From Micavibrio sp. UBA1672 (GTDB lineage Bacteria > Pseudomonadota > Alphaproteobacteria > Micavibrionales > Micavibrionaceae), in the NCBI GenBank assembly GCA_002320665.1, contig DCKO01000065.1, positions 3,919 to 52,997 of the forward strand: DNA of 49,079 bases, given 5' to 3'. Shown here piece after piece: positions 7,487 through 14,526 of this stretch (the stretch's first letter is position 1; each line of letters opens with the position of its first letter). The translations under genes were made by a program, and so were the position numbers. A model generated the notes under the pieces. The model saw only the letters and a list, made by a program, of their open reading frames with translations. It was not told the DNA's origin and did no database searches.

Positions 7487-8965
7487 ATGCCTAATAATGA
7501 TCCATTAGAAGAGGACGCACATTTTATTGATGTTAGTTGGAATACAGATGATGAGCGTTTAGATATAGCTGTAGAAGATATTTTTGAGAATACAGAATTT
7601 GAAACCCCCAAAAAGCGCAAAGATGCTGTCGTAAATTTAAAGAAGCATTTGAGGGCAGTTTTGATTGTTTGTATTCGTGCTTATCAGCTTAACCCAGATA
7701 CAACAATATTGTGCCCATTTAGCAATAATTTTGGGAAAGATGCCTATAGGGGAGACTATGATCCTTATAACCCTATGAATTATAAATTTAACAAAATAAG
7801 AGAAGTCATAAGAAGCTTAAATAGTCAAGGCTGTTTGGAGCTTAATGTAGGAAGGCAAGACTATTTTACTGGAGGTTTTGAGCAACGGGCTACACGTTTC
7901 AAACCTACCCAAGCCCTTAAGGAATATATCGAAAGGAAGGAGCTAGATAAAATTGAATTTAAAATGGAGCTTATTAATGAAGGTATGAGAATTACGTACA
8001 AAAATGAGAGAGGGTTTAGGAGGATTTTATATGACTATAACGACATAGAGATACCTGATGATGTGGCAGATTCAAAAGAATGGTTGCCCAATTATAACAA
8101 ACTTATTGAGGAAACAGATGTAAGGCTTTGTCATCAAGTTTCCAATCAAATTATCAATTTCAATAATAAAAGCAGTTACCGCGTCTTTCATGAGAAAAGG
8201 TATGATTATGGTGGTCGTTTTTATGGTGGATGGTGGACGTACTGTAGTAGAGAAGATAGGCGCTATATAGCTATCAATAACGAACAAACAGTGGAGTGTG
8301 ATTATAGATCAAACCATCTGTATTTATATTACGGGCTTAATGACACAGAAATGCCTGAGGAACTTAGAGATGATCCTTATTCTATTAGTGACGAATACCC
8401 TAGAGAAATTTTTAAGCTCTTTATAACACGTTCATTTAACTGTGATGGTCCATATGGAATAATTAAGCATATTTCAACGATGTTTTTTCACAAAAACAGG
8501 GAGGATATGAAAGACTTGGAATTATTGAGGGAATATAAAATTACTAATGCTTTGGAAATGAGAAAAGTAATGGACTTAATTTATTCCAAGCATCCGATCC
8601 TTAGAAATTCAACTGATGCTGATCAAGGTCATGTATTAATGAACTATGATTCAAAAGTTGCCGCTTTTATCTTGAAGAAGCTTACGAACTTAAATATTCC
8701 AGTTCTATCTATTCATGACTCTTTTATTGTTCAAAGAAGTCATTTGGAGACATTAAAACAAGTGATGGAAGAAGCCTATGATTATTTATCTATTCCTTGG
8801 GCTAAACCACCAATAACAGAGAAATATGCTCTTATTACAAGAAATGAAAATAATATAATGGAAGAAACAGGAGCAGTAATTAACAGGCTAACAACTCAAG
8901 AATTTGATGAACTAACAACAAGAAATAGAATAATAAGAACAGAAGAAGAAAGAGAGCATATATAA
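7487..8965 (+). CDS. Divergent single-subunit polymerase-like protein (family A / T7 RNAP palm motifs)
   Basis: 492 residues, start supported by AAAGGAG. The C-terminal half carries motifs in the order of the DNA polymerase I / T7 RNA polymerase palm. GGRFYGGWW (242-250) stands where these enzymes have GRVY or GRL. Motif A is ECDYRSNHLYLYYG with Asp272 (compare DYSQIELR). An RxxxK pair follows (Arg306, Lys310), as in the O helix. Then comes Gln380-Gly381 (compare the QGTAAD helix) and motif C LSIHDSFIV with His410-Asp411, the HDS form of T7 RNA polymerase. The N-terminal 220 residues match neither an exonuclease nor a primase I know. It is too short for a full PolA. It could be an element replicase, a primer or terminal polymerase, or a defence polymerase. 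The fold is inferred from motifs only. Confidence 0.6.
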   Translation: MPNNDPLEEDAHFIDVSWNTDDERLDIAVEDIFENTEFETPKKRKDAVVNLKKHLRAVLIVCIRAYQLNPDTTILCPFSNNFGKDAYRGDYDPYNPMNYKFNKIREVIRSLNSQGCLELNVGRQDYFTGGFEQRATRFKPTQALKEYIERKELDKIEFKMELINEGMRITYKNERGFRRILYDYNDIEIPDDVADSKEWLPNYNKLIEETDVRLCHQVSNQIINFNNKSSYRVFHEKRYDYGGRFYGGWWTYCSREDRRYIAINNEQTVECDYRSNHLYLYYGLNDTEMPEELRDDPYSISDEYPREIFKLFITRSFNCDGPYGIIKHISTMFFHKNREDMKDLELLREYKITNALEMRKVMDLIYSKHPILRNSTDADQGHVLMNYDSKVAAFILKKLTNLNIPVLSIHDSFIVQRSHLETLKQVMEEAYDYLSIPWAKPPITEKYALITRNENNIMEETGAVINRLTTQEFDELTTRNRIIRTEEEREHI

Positions 8966-9390
8966 AAAAAAATTATTATTATTAATACCCTTACCAAGAC
9001 TACTTTAGATTTAAATATAACAATCCTTTTTTTTAAAAGTGATAGTACTGTGTTTTCTTCACAGAGACTCCTAGAATACCCTGTTTCTTTTGTGCTGCTT
9101 ACCTAGCTCTATATGTATATATTGCCCTCAGTGAATCTGTATGAGTCAAGAAAAGGTGTTGAAGATAGAAGAGTATGGTGATGATTTTTTTATAGACAAA
9201 ACTACATGAGGTCTTTGGTAGGATTGTAGCCAAATATCTTAAATAATAGAGATATTTCTCTTTTTTTTGGATTTCGTAGCATATCACGTATAGAGTGACA
9301 TGTATTAATAATGTGGTCAGAATGTATGATTCATATGGCTTATAATATATGTCAGAAAAGTTCTTTAAAAATAGAGGATAGCTTTTAAGC
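8966..9390. other. Gene-free AT-rich gap
   Basis: 425 bp without a credible gene. A minus-strand frame of 97 codons (9099-9392) is low-complexity in composition and overlaps the next gene's start. The gap holds the hairpin listed separately at 9232-9268 and many A/T runs. I see no convincing promoter or repeat array. It could carry the origin or regulatory region of the element, but nothing shows this directly. Confidence 0.5.
9232..9268 (+). terminator. Hairpin plus T8 tract, probable terminator
   Basis: AAATATCT (9232-9239) and AGATATTT (9250-9257) form a perfect 8-bp stem with a 10-nt loop, followed by CTC and eight T residues. It probably ends transcription coming from the polymerase-like gene, or from a short RNA in the gap. 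Confidence 0.55.
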
Positions 9391-11220
9391 ATGTCAGAAC
9401 ATTTTGCTATAATTCTTAAAATGGTTTCTTTGCTTTGGGCTGATATGAAAGCGAAGACCGCTTATCATATTGTTTCAGTTATTTTAGTAGGGATTTTTTA
9501 TAAGGCATTGAGTAGCTATAATTTTTTCTACAAATATATACCGTGGCTGACTGGTTTTTCTGTATTAATTATCCTGTCGTTTATTGCTGTCACAATATGG
9601 CAAGCTCATAAACTGGAAAGTAATGCAGTAGAAAAAGAAATATTTCTTCAAAATCAAGTTCCCATTGCTTACGGCGTTGTAGTCTTGTTTGTTTTTTGCT
9701 TAATGCTCAATATTTTAAAACTTCATTCAGGAGACCCTAATAAAAAGCATAATGAAATTGTCGATGGACAAAAAAAGATTATAGAAGAAGTTCAATCTGT
9801 GCCTGACAAGCTTGCTTCTAAACTAAGTGAAGAAGGTGGATTCATAACTTTTGAGGCACACCAGAAAGCATTGGAAAAGCAAAAAAACGATATTTTAGGA
9901 AGTTCAAAAAAAGTAGATGAGACAAACAACGAAAAAGAAAAGATAATCATTCAAATCGAATATATTCTCTCTAATCAAGGGGCAATGAAATCAAGCTACG
10001 AGCATAGAATTGAAAGTATAAATGAGGAAATAGAAAACCTTAACAAGCAACAAAATGACTACTCGCCAGAATTACTAAATGAAGTTATTGATGCTTTAAA
10101 GCAAGGGGAATACAAAACAGCTGATAGGGTTTTAAAGCAATTGGAAGATACAAGCACTAAAGGTGCTGCAATAGCAGAGGCAAAATATCAAAGGGGAGTA
10201 ATAGCTGAAAATAATTTTGAGTTAGTAAAAGCTAGGGATTTATATGTTGGTGCAGAAAAAATTATCAAGAATAATGCGAGATATTCTTCGGCTGCAGGTA
10301 GAATAGAAAACATATTGGGGAATTATAAAAGCGCAGAAAACTACCATAAGAAGTCTCTAGAAATTAACAGTAATATCCATCCGAATAATTTCAGAATGCT
10401 TGCACAAAATAATTTAGATATTGGCACATCTCTGGAGTATGGGGGGCATGCAAGTGATGCAATAAAGTATTATGATGAAGGGTTGCGAATGATAAGTTTA
10501 ATGGAAAATCCTGATCGCCTTTTGAAAGCCAGAATATTGAATAATCTCGGAGTTGCATGGAGAAACAAAGGGCATAGCCAAGATAAAGAAAATATTCAAA
10601 AAGCCATTGATGCTTACAAAGAAGCTCTGGAAATCCGCAAGGAGGAATTACCTAAAAACCATCCTGAAATAGCTGAAACTCTAGCTAATTATGGGGTCGC
10701 GCTAGATTACTTAGATAAACATCTTGAAGCTTTGGAATATTATGAAAGCGCATATGATATACTAAAAAAATTGTTACCCAAAAATCATGAAAGGTTAAGT
10801 TCTTTAAAAAACAATATTGCCACATTTTATATGGAGAATGGTGATTGGGATACAGCACAGAGTCTTTTAGAAGAAGTATTAGATATTTCTGATGACTCTG
10901 TTCAAGCCAGTAATCGTCATACTGCAAACGTTTTATTTAACTATGGTCGTGTATGGGGGCATCAGGGAAATCCAACAAAACAAATTTATTACCTGGAAAA
11001 AGCTTTGGATATGCGTAGAAATGTTTTGCCTGCAAATAGTCTGGAGATAGCGGATAGTCTCAATACACTTGGTTCTGCGTTAGAGCATCAGAATCAAAAT
11101 GAAGAGGCGATTAAATATTTTGAAGAGGCTTTTAAAATATTTGATAGCAGACTTGGTAAAAACCACCCAAGTACAATTGAGGCATGGAACAACCTCATGA
11201 TTACAAAAAATAAAAGATAG
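9391..11220 (+). CDS. Membrane-anchored TPR (kinesin light chain-type) protein
   Basis: 609 residues. Three hydrophobic helices lie at about 27-43, 51-70 and 90-110, then a charged coiled-coil stretch (about 115-215). From about residue 225 to the end there are TPR repeats of the kinesin light chain type, with repeated phrases such as LPKNHPEIAETLANYGVALD and NSLEIADSLNTLGSALEHQN. The TPR domain is predicted to be cytoplasmic and to bind a protein partner. It is the last gene of the element, monocistronic, with a terminator-like hairpin after it. Membrane-TPR proteins occur as sensors or scaffolds in accessory islands; a specific role cannot be told here. Confidence 0.8.
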   Translation: MSEHFAIILKMVSLLWADMKAKTAYHIVSVILVGIFYKALSSYNFFYKYIPWLTGFSVLIILSFIAVTIWQAHKLESNAVEKEIFLQNQVPIAYGVVVLFVFCLMLNILKLHSGDPNKKHNEIVDGQKKIIEEVQSVPDKLASKLSEEGGFITFEAHQKALEKQKNDILGSSKKVDETNNEKEKIIIQIEYILSNQGAMKSSYEHRIESINEEIENLNKQQNDYSPELLNEVIDALKQGEYKTADRVLKQLEDTSTKGAAIAEAKYQRGVIAENNFELVKARDLYVGAEKIIKNNARYSSAAGRIENILGNYKSAENYHKKSLEINSNIHPNNFRMLAQNNLDIGTSLEYGGHASDAIKYYDEGLRMISLMENPDRLLKARILNNLGVAWRNKGHSQDKENIQKAIDAYKEALEIRKEELPKNHPEIAETLANYGVALDYLDKHLEALEYYESAYDILKKLLPKNHERLSSLKNNIATFYMENGDWDTAQSLLEEVLDISDDSVQASNRHTANVLFNYGRVWGHQGNPTKQIYYLEKALDMRRNVLPANSLEIADSLNTLGSALEHQNQNEEAIKYFEEAFKIFDSRLGKNHPSTIEAWNNLMITKNKR

Positions 11221-11277
11221 GTCTAATTTTAAAAACTACATAAAAATTTTCTGGCGAACTTATACTAACTAATCAAG

Positions 11278-11302
11278 CACCCCCCTTTTTTCTTGGGGGT
11301 GG
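11278..11302 (+). terminator. GC-rich hairpin after the TPR gene
   Basis: CACCCCC (11278-11284) pairs with GGGGGTG (11296-11302) over seven perfect pairs, with a T-rich loop. There is no T tract after it, so it is a stable barrier rather than a textbook intrinsic terminator. Confidence 0.4.
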
Positions 11303-11365
11303 GGTCTAAGGAAGCTTTTTCCCTGAAATCATCCAGCTAGGAGTCCCATAAATTTTTTGAAAAAG

Positions 11366-11387
11366 TGCTACAGCAAGTGCTACAGCA
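11366..11387. repeat. Paired TGCTACAGCA sites, right end (candidate integrase arm sites)
   Basis: TGCTACAGCA at 11366-11375 and 11378-11387, in the same orientation and with the same 12-bp spacing as the left pair at 111-132. They lie about 100 bp inside attR, mirroring the left side. Most likely these are integrase arm-binding sites. Confidence 0.65.
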
Positions 11388-11483
11388 ATGGTATAATTCA
11401 GGTGGTTATAGGTGTTATGCGTTAAGTCGTAAATATCTGTCAAAGCTTATGAAATATAACCTTCTCGGAACAAAGTGAAGAGT

Positions 11484-11523
11484 AAGGTTGGGGTCGAGGG
11501 TTCGAATCCCTTCACTCGCTCCA
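11484..11523 (+). tRNA. Displaced tRNA-Gly 3' fragment (attR side, not functional)
   Basis: Contains AAGGTTG (anticodon-stem 3' side), variable loop, T arm, acceptor 3' strand and CCA, but no 5' half. The upstream bases (11460-11483) do not form a D arm or anticodon loop. It is the tRNA 3' end left behind by integration, so it should not be counted as a tRNA gene. Confidence 0.8.
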
Positions 11524-11525
11524 AT
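11491..11525 (+). repeat. attR direct repeat of the integrative element
   Basis: Perfect 35-base copy of positions 1-35. It marks the right junction between element and chromosome. Confidence 0.92.
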
Positions 11526-11616
11526 ATCTCTTCCAGAGAGCTCCGAGAACCTCCAAAATAACTAGCAAATACAACGGTTATAGGCTATATTATCTTCCGA
11601 TAGATTCTTATAAAAC

Positions 11617-11648
11617 CCTCTAAAATCCGAAAGTTTTGGGGGCTTTTT
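11617..11648 (+). terminator. Probable original terminator of tRNA-Gly
   Basis: CCTCTAAAA (11617-11625) pairs with TTTTGGGGG (11634-11642), nine pairs with two G-U, followed by CTTTTT. It lies just beyond attR. In the unoccupied site it would directly follow the tRNA gene, so the element has separated the tRNA from it. Confidence 0.55.
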
Positions 11649-11729
11649 AAAATTCGAATTATATGTAATTGTTTTATATCAATCAGATATAGTAGGTTAA
11701 TAAATCCCTTCACTAAGAAAAAATAAATT

Positions 11730-13508
11730 ATGTGCGGAATAGTCGGCGAGTTACGTTTTGACAAAGAACAACCATCTTTAAAAAAAATCGAAACGATGTT
11801 GGAGGTTATGACCCCCAGAGGACCTGATGGATCAGGTGTTTTTTCTGAAGATCATCTTATTTTCGGTCATCGCCGTTTGAAGATCATTGACTTGAGCGAC
11901 GATGCCGCGCAGCCAATGGTGGATGAAGATTTGAGGTTAGTGATCGTTTTTAATGGCTGTATTTATAATTATCCTGAGCTGCGTGAGGAATTAAAGGAAC
12001 AGGGCTATAAGTTTTTCTCTCATGGCGATACAGAGGTTATTCTTAAGGCCTATCATGCTTGGGGGAAAGATTGCGTAAAACGTTTCCAAGGGATGTTCGC
12101 CTTTGCCATTTTAGAGCGTGATACCAAACGGGTTTTTGTTGCGCGTGATCGCCTGGGGATTAAGCCATTTTATTATATTAAAGATGAAAAATCGATGCGC
12201 TTTGCGTCATCACTGTCGGCACTATTGAAAACAGGCGATGTCGATACTTCGATTGATCCCGTTTCTTTAAATTATTACATGAGCTTTCACGCTGTTGTTC
12301 CGGCCCCGTATACGATTTTTAATGGCATCAAGAAATTACCACCCGCGACAAGAGCCTACATAGAACCCGATGGCACTATGAAAGAAGAAGTCTACTGGGA
12401 GCTTGATTATCGCCGTAGTAAGAACGATTTAAGACGTAGTGAAGAAGACTGGATTGATGCCGTGGATAAGGCCTTGCGTCTGGCGGTCAAGCGTCGATTG
12501 GTCTCTGATGTGCCTGTTGGTGTGTTGCTCTCAGGCGGTTTAGATTCCTCTCTGATAGTTGGATTACTCAGTGAATTCGGACAAAAAGACATTAGAACCT
12601 TTTCTGTCGGTTTTGAAAATGTGCGTGAAGAAGAGGGTAATGAGTTCCGCTATTCAGATATAATTGCAGAAAAATATCAAACAGATCATCATAAAATTCA
12701 AGTGGATCATAAGGAATTGCAAGAAAATTTGACCGCCTGTGTTCAGGCGATGGCCGAGCCAATGGTTTCTCATGATGTGATCGGATTTTATTTGCTGTCC
12801 CGTGAAGTTAGTAAACATGTAAAAGTTGTCCAGAGCGGGCAGGGCGCTGATGAGGTCTTTGCGGGGTATCACTGGTATCCACCCATGTTGGAGGTTGGAA
12901 ATGCCGAAGCTGTGAAAACCTATGCAAGTGTCTTTTTTGATCGCGATTTTGAAGATTACAAGACAGCTGTGAATGCTGAGTATGTCGACAAGGATTATGC
13001 CTATCAATTTGTAACAGATCACTTCTGGAAACCCCATATTTCCGAGCCGATTGATCGGGCTTTACGTTTGGATACGCAAATTATGCTGGTTGATGATCCG
13101 GTCAAGCGCGTTGATAATATGACGATGGCTTGGGGGCTGGAGGCACGTGTACCATTTATTGATCATGAATTAGTTGAGTTGGCCGCTAAAATTCCAGCCA
13201 TTCACAAAGTCAGAGATAATGGAAAATATGTATTAAAAGAAGTTGGTCGACGCGTTATTCCTCATGAAGTTATTGACCGCCCCAAGGGGTATTTTCCTGT
13301 GCCTGCTTTGAAGTATCTGGAGGGAGATTATCTGGATATGGCCAAGGGTATTTTGAGTGATAAATCAGCCAAAGAGCGCGGCATCTTCAATCAAGCCTAT
13401 ATTGACAAGCTTTTGGAAAACCCTGCAGGTCATCTAACGCCTATGAATGCATCAAAGCTCTGGCAGGTGACATTGCTTGAATATTGGCTGCAGGAGCAGG
13501 GGGTATGA
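11730..13508 (+). CDS. asnO: N-acetylglutaminylglutamine amidotransferase (asparagine synthase family)
   Basis: 592 residues. A glutamine amidotransferase class II domain with the nucleophile Cys2 (MCGIVGELRF) leads into an ATP-binding synthase domain with the PP-loop motif LLSGGLDSS. The family differs from ordinary AsnB in phrases such as SFHAVVPAPYTIFNGIKKLP and VVQSGQGADEVFAGYHWYP, which I recognise from the amidotransferase that forms the C-terminal amide of the osmolyte N-acetylglutaminylglutamine amide. In that pathway the partner synthetase gene follows, and here a broken remnant of it does, overlapping by four bases. The enzyme is cytoplasmic. It was the first gene after tRNA-Gly before the element inserted. 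Ordinary asparagine synthetase remains a less likely reading. Confidence 0.85.
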   Translation: MCGIVGELRFDKEQPSLKKIETMLEVMTPRGPDGSGVFSEDHLIFGHRRLKIIDLSDDAAQPMVDEDLRLVIVFNGCIYNYPELREELKEQGYKFFSHGDTEVILKAYHAWGKDCVKRFQGMFAFAILERDTKRVFVARDRLGIKPFYYIKDEKSMRFASSLSALLKTGDVDTSIDPVSLNYYMSFHAVVPAPYTIFNGIKKLPPATRAYIEPDGTMKEEVYWELDYRRSKNDLRRSEEDWIDAVDKALRLAVKRRLVSDVPVGVLLSGGLDSSLIVGLLSEFGQKDIRTFSVGFENVREEEGNEFRYSDIIAEKYQTDHHKIQVDHKELQENLTACVQAMAEPMVSHDVIGFYLLSREVSKHVKVVQSGQGADEVFAGYHWYPPMLEVGNAEAVKTYASVFFDRDFEDYKTAVNAEYVDKDYAYQFVTDHFWKPHISEPIDRALRLDTQIMLVDDPVKRVDNMTMAWGLEARVPFIDHELVELAAKIPAIHKVRDNGKYVLKEVGRRVIPHEVIDRPKGYFPVPALKYLEGDYLDMAKGILSDKSAKERGIFNQAYIDKLLENPAGHLTPMNASKLWQVTLLEYWLQEQGV

Positions 13509-13811
13509 ATAAACAAAAGCATCCAGAAATCTATAATCCAGAAAAATCGCCGAGTTAAAAAAAACTGGGGTGATCCCGTGGAGCTCCCTAATGAAGACGT
13601 TGCAATTGAATGTGGTTGGGGCGCTTACTATTTGGGCATACCTTTAGAGATTACAAAAAAAATCGCCGAAATTTTACGTAGCAAACACATTGTCTCGCCT
13701 ATATCTCTGTCACAGCTTATTTATTCTTATATGATGAGTGAAACAGAAATTGCTCACGACAAAAACAAACTGGGCCAACTAGAAGGCTTTACACAGCAAA
13801 TCGAAGAATAG
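13505..13811 (+). pseudogene. Remnant of N-acetylglutaminylglutamine synthetase gene (frameshifted, truncated)
   Basis: An ATG at 13505 overlaps the asnO stop (ATGA), the usual coupling in this pathway. After 17 codons (ending EKSPS) a TAA at 13556 falls in a run of eight A (13557-13564). The -1 frame then continues with KKNWGDPVELPNEDVAIECGWG, which resembles the start of the GNAT/ATP-grasp synthetase of the N-acetylglutaminylglutamine pathway (NWGD ... CGWGRLIFG). The frame stops at 13811, so at most about 100 of roughly 550-600 residues remain, and the last 40 do not look like the family. A small protein could still start at GTG 13578 (77 codons). Frameshift and truncation are seen; the family match is from memory. 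Confidence 0.6.
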
Positions 13812-14414
13812 TTATTTGTTAATCATTGTACACTTCATACCAGGAATATTCGGCATGCTTGTTGTGTTTTCTTGATTGGCTAGTTCTTTTTTTAATGCTT
13901 CAATTTCAGATTCCAGTTTTCTGATATATAAAACCAGTTCTTGCTTATTTTTATTAAAGACAACTTCTTCACTGTGTTTAGTTGGCTTGCTAGTGTCTTC
14001 TGAAGTGTCCAAATTATGGTCCTCGCTGTCTAAGATATCTTCCAGCAAGGCGTTCTCATCTTCATTCAATGGCTCATTATTCTCTTTCTCAGATAAAATC
14101 TCATCTATTTTTTTCCTAAGAGCGGCATTTTCCTCCTCTAATTTAGTAACTTTATGTTCCATCGCCCTGAATTTTCGTCCTTGTTCATAGGTAAGCTTTG
14201 TTCCTAATGTCTCTCCAAGGTTTTTCTTTTCTCTGAAAAGGTTTTGTCGTTCTATTTCAAGGAGTTTTATCTTGGTTTCTAAATCTGTGATCAAGGTAGA
14301 AATACTACCTTCGCAAAAAGCAGCGGCTCCCGAATCAAGAGATGATTCTTTTGCCTGCAACTCGTAAATTGGTAGCAGGGCAAAAAAAATCAATAAAACC
14401 AATATTCTAGGCAT
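13812..14414 (-). CDS. Secreted coiled-coil protein, hypothetical
   Basis: 200 residues. An N-terminal signal peptide (RILVLLIFFALLPIYELQA) is followed by a mature part dominated by heptad repeats (residues about 40-110 and 150-185) with an acidic linker of Glu/Asp/Ser between. A periplasmic location is likely. No enzymatic domain is seen. It lies 112 bp downstream of the TolC-like gene on the same strand and may belong to that adhesin-secretion operon, though the gap is larger than between the other members. It is convergent and directly abutting the pseudogene on the plus strand. Confidence 0.7.
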   Translation of the reverse strand: MPRILVLLIFFALLPIYELQAKESSLDSGAAAFCEGSISTLITDLETKIKLLEIERQNLFREKKNLGETLGTKLTYEQGRKFRAMEHKVTKLEEENAALRKKIDEILSEKENNEPLNEDENALLEDILDSEDHNLDTSEDTSKPTKHSEEVVFNKNKQELVLYIRKLESEIEALKKELANQENTTSMPNIPGMKCTMINK

Positions 14415-14526
14415 ATACGTAATCAGATCTGAAAATTACGAGTTAGGAACAATACTAAGTAGATCACTCCTGATGTAAAAAGACAAATTGTGTACGGGAA
14501 TTCTAGTTTTTTTTACAAGGATAAGT

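Larger units (their letters stand above)
1..11525. mobile_element. Integrative element in tRNA-Gly, about 11.5 kb
   Basis: Seen: a perfect 35-bp direct repeat (1-35 and 11491-11525) made of the 3' end of a tRNA brackets the segment. A tyrosine recombinase gene starts about 100 bp inside the left copy. Paired TGCTACAGCA sites with identical spacing occur near both ends. The interior is visibly more AT-rich than the genes to the right and carries accessory cargo: secreted RTX protein, GIY-YIG nuclease, XRE regulator, polymerase-like protein and TPR membrane protein. No conjugation or capsid genes are present, so it is either mobilised by another element or a satellite-like genomic island. The left boundary may lie slightly before base 1, because the tRNA body is outside the window. 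Confidence 0.9.

Noticed and set aside
9099..9392. 97-codon minus-strand frame in the AT-rich gap before the TPR gene
   Set aside because: Composition is low-complexity (Leu, Ile, Tyr, Lys), it overlaps the start of the TPR gene and has no ribosome binding site.
11730..13508. Ordinary asparagine synthetase (asnB)
   Set aside because: Family-specific phrases and the adjacent synthetase remnant point to the N-acetylglutaminylglutamine amidotransferase.
13553..13570. Programmed frameshift in the A8 tract joining the two synthetase frames
   Set aside because: The downstream frame is itself truncated and loses similarity after a few dozen residues, so decay is the simpler reading.
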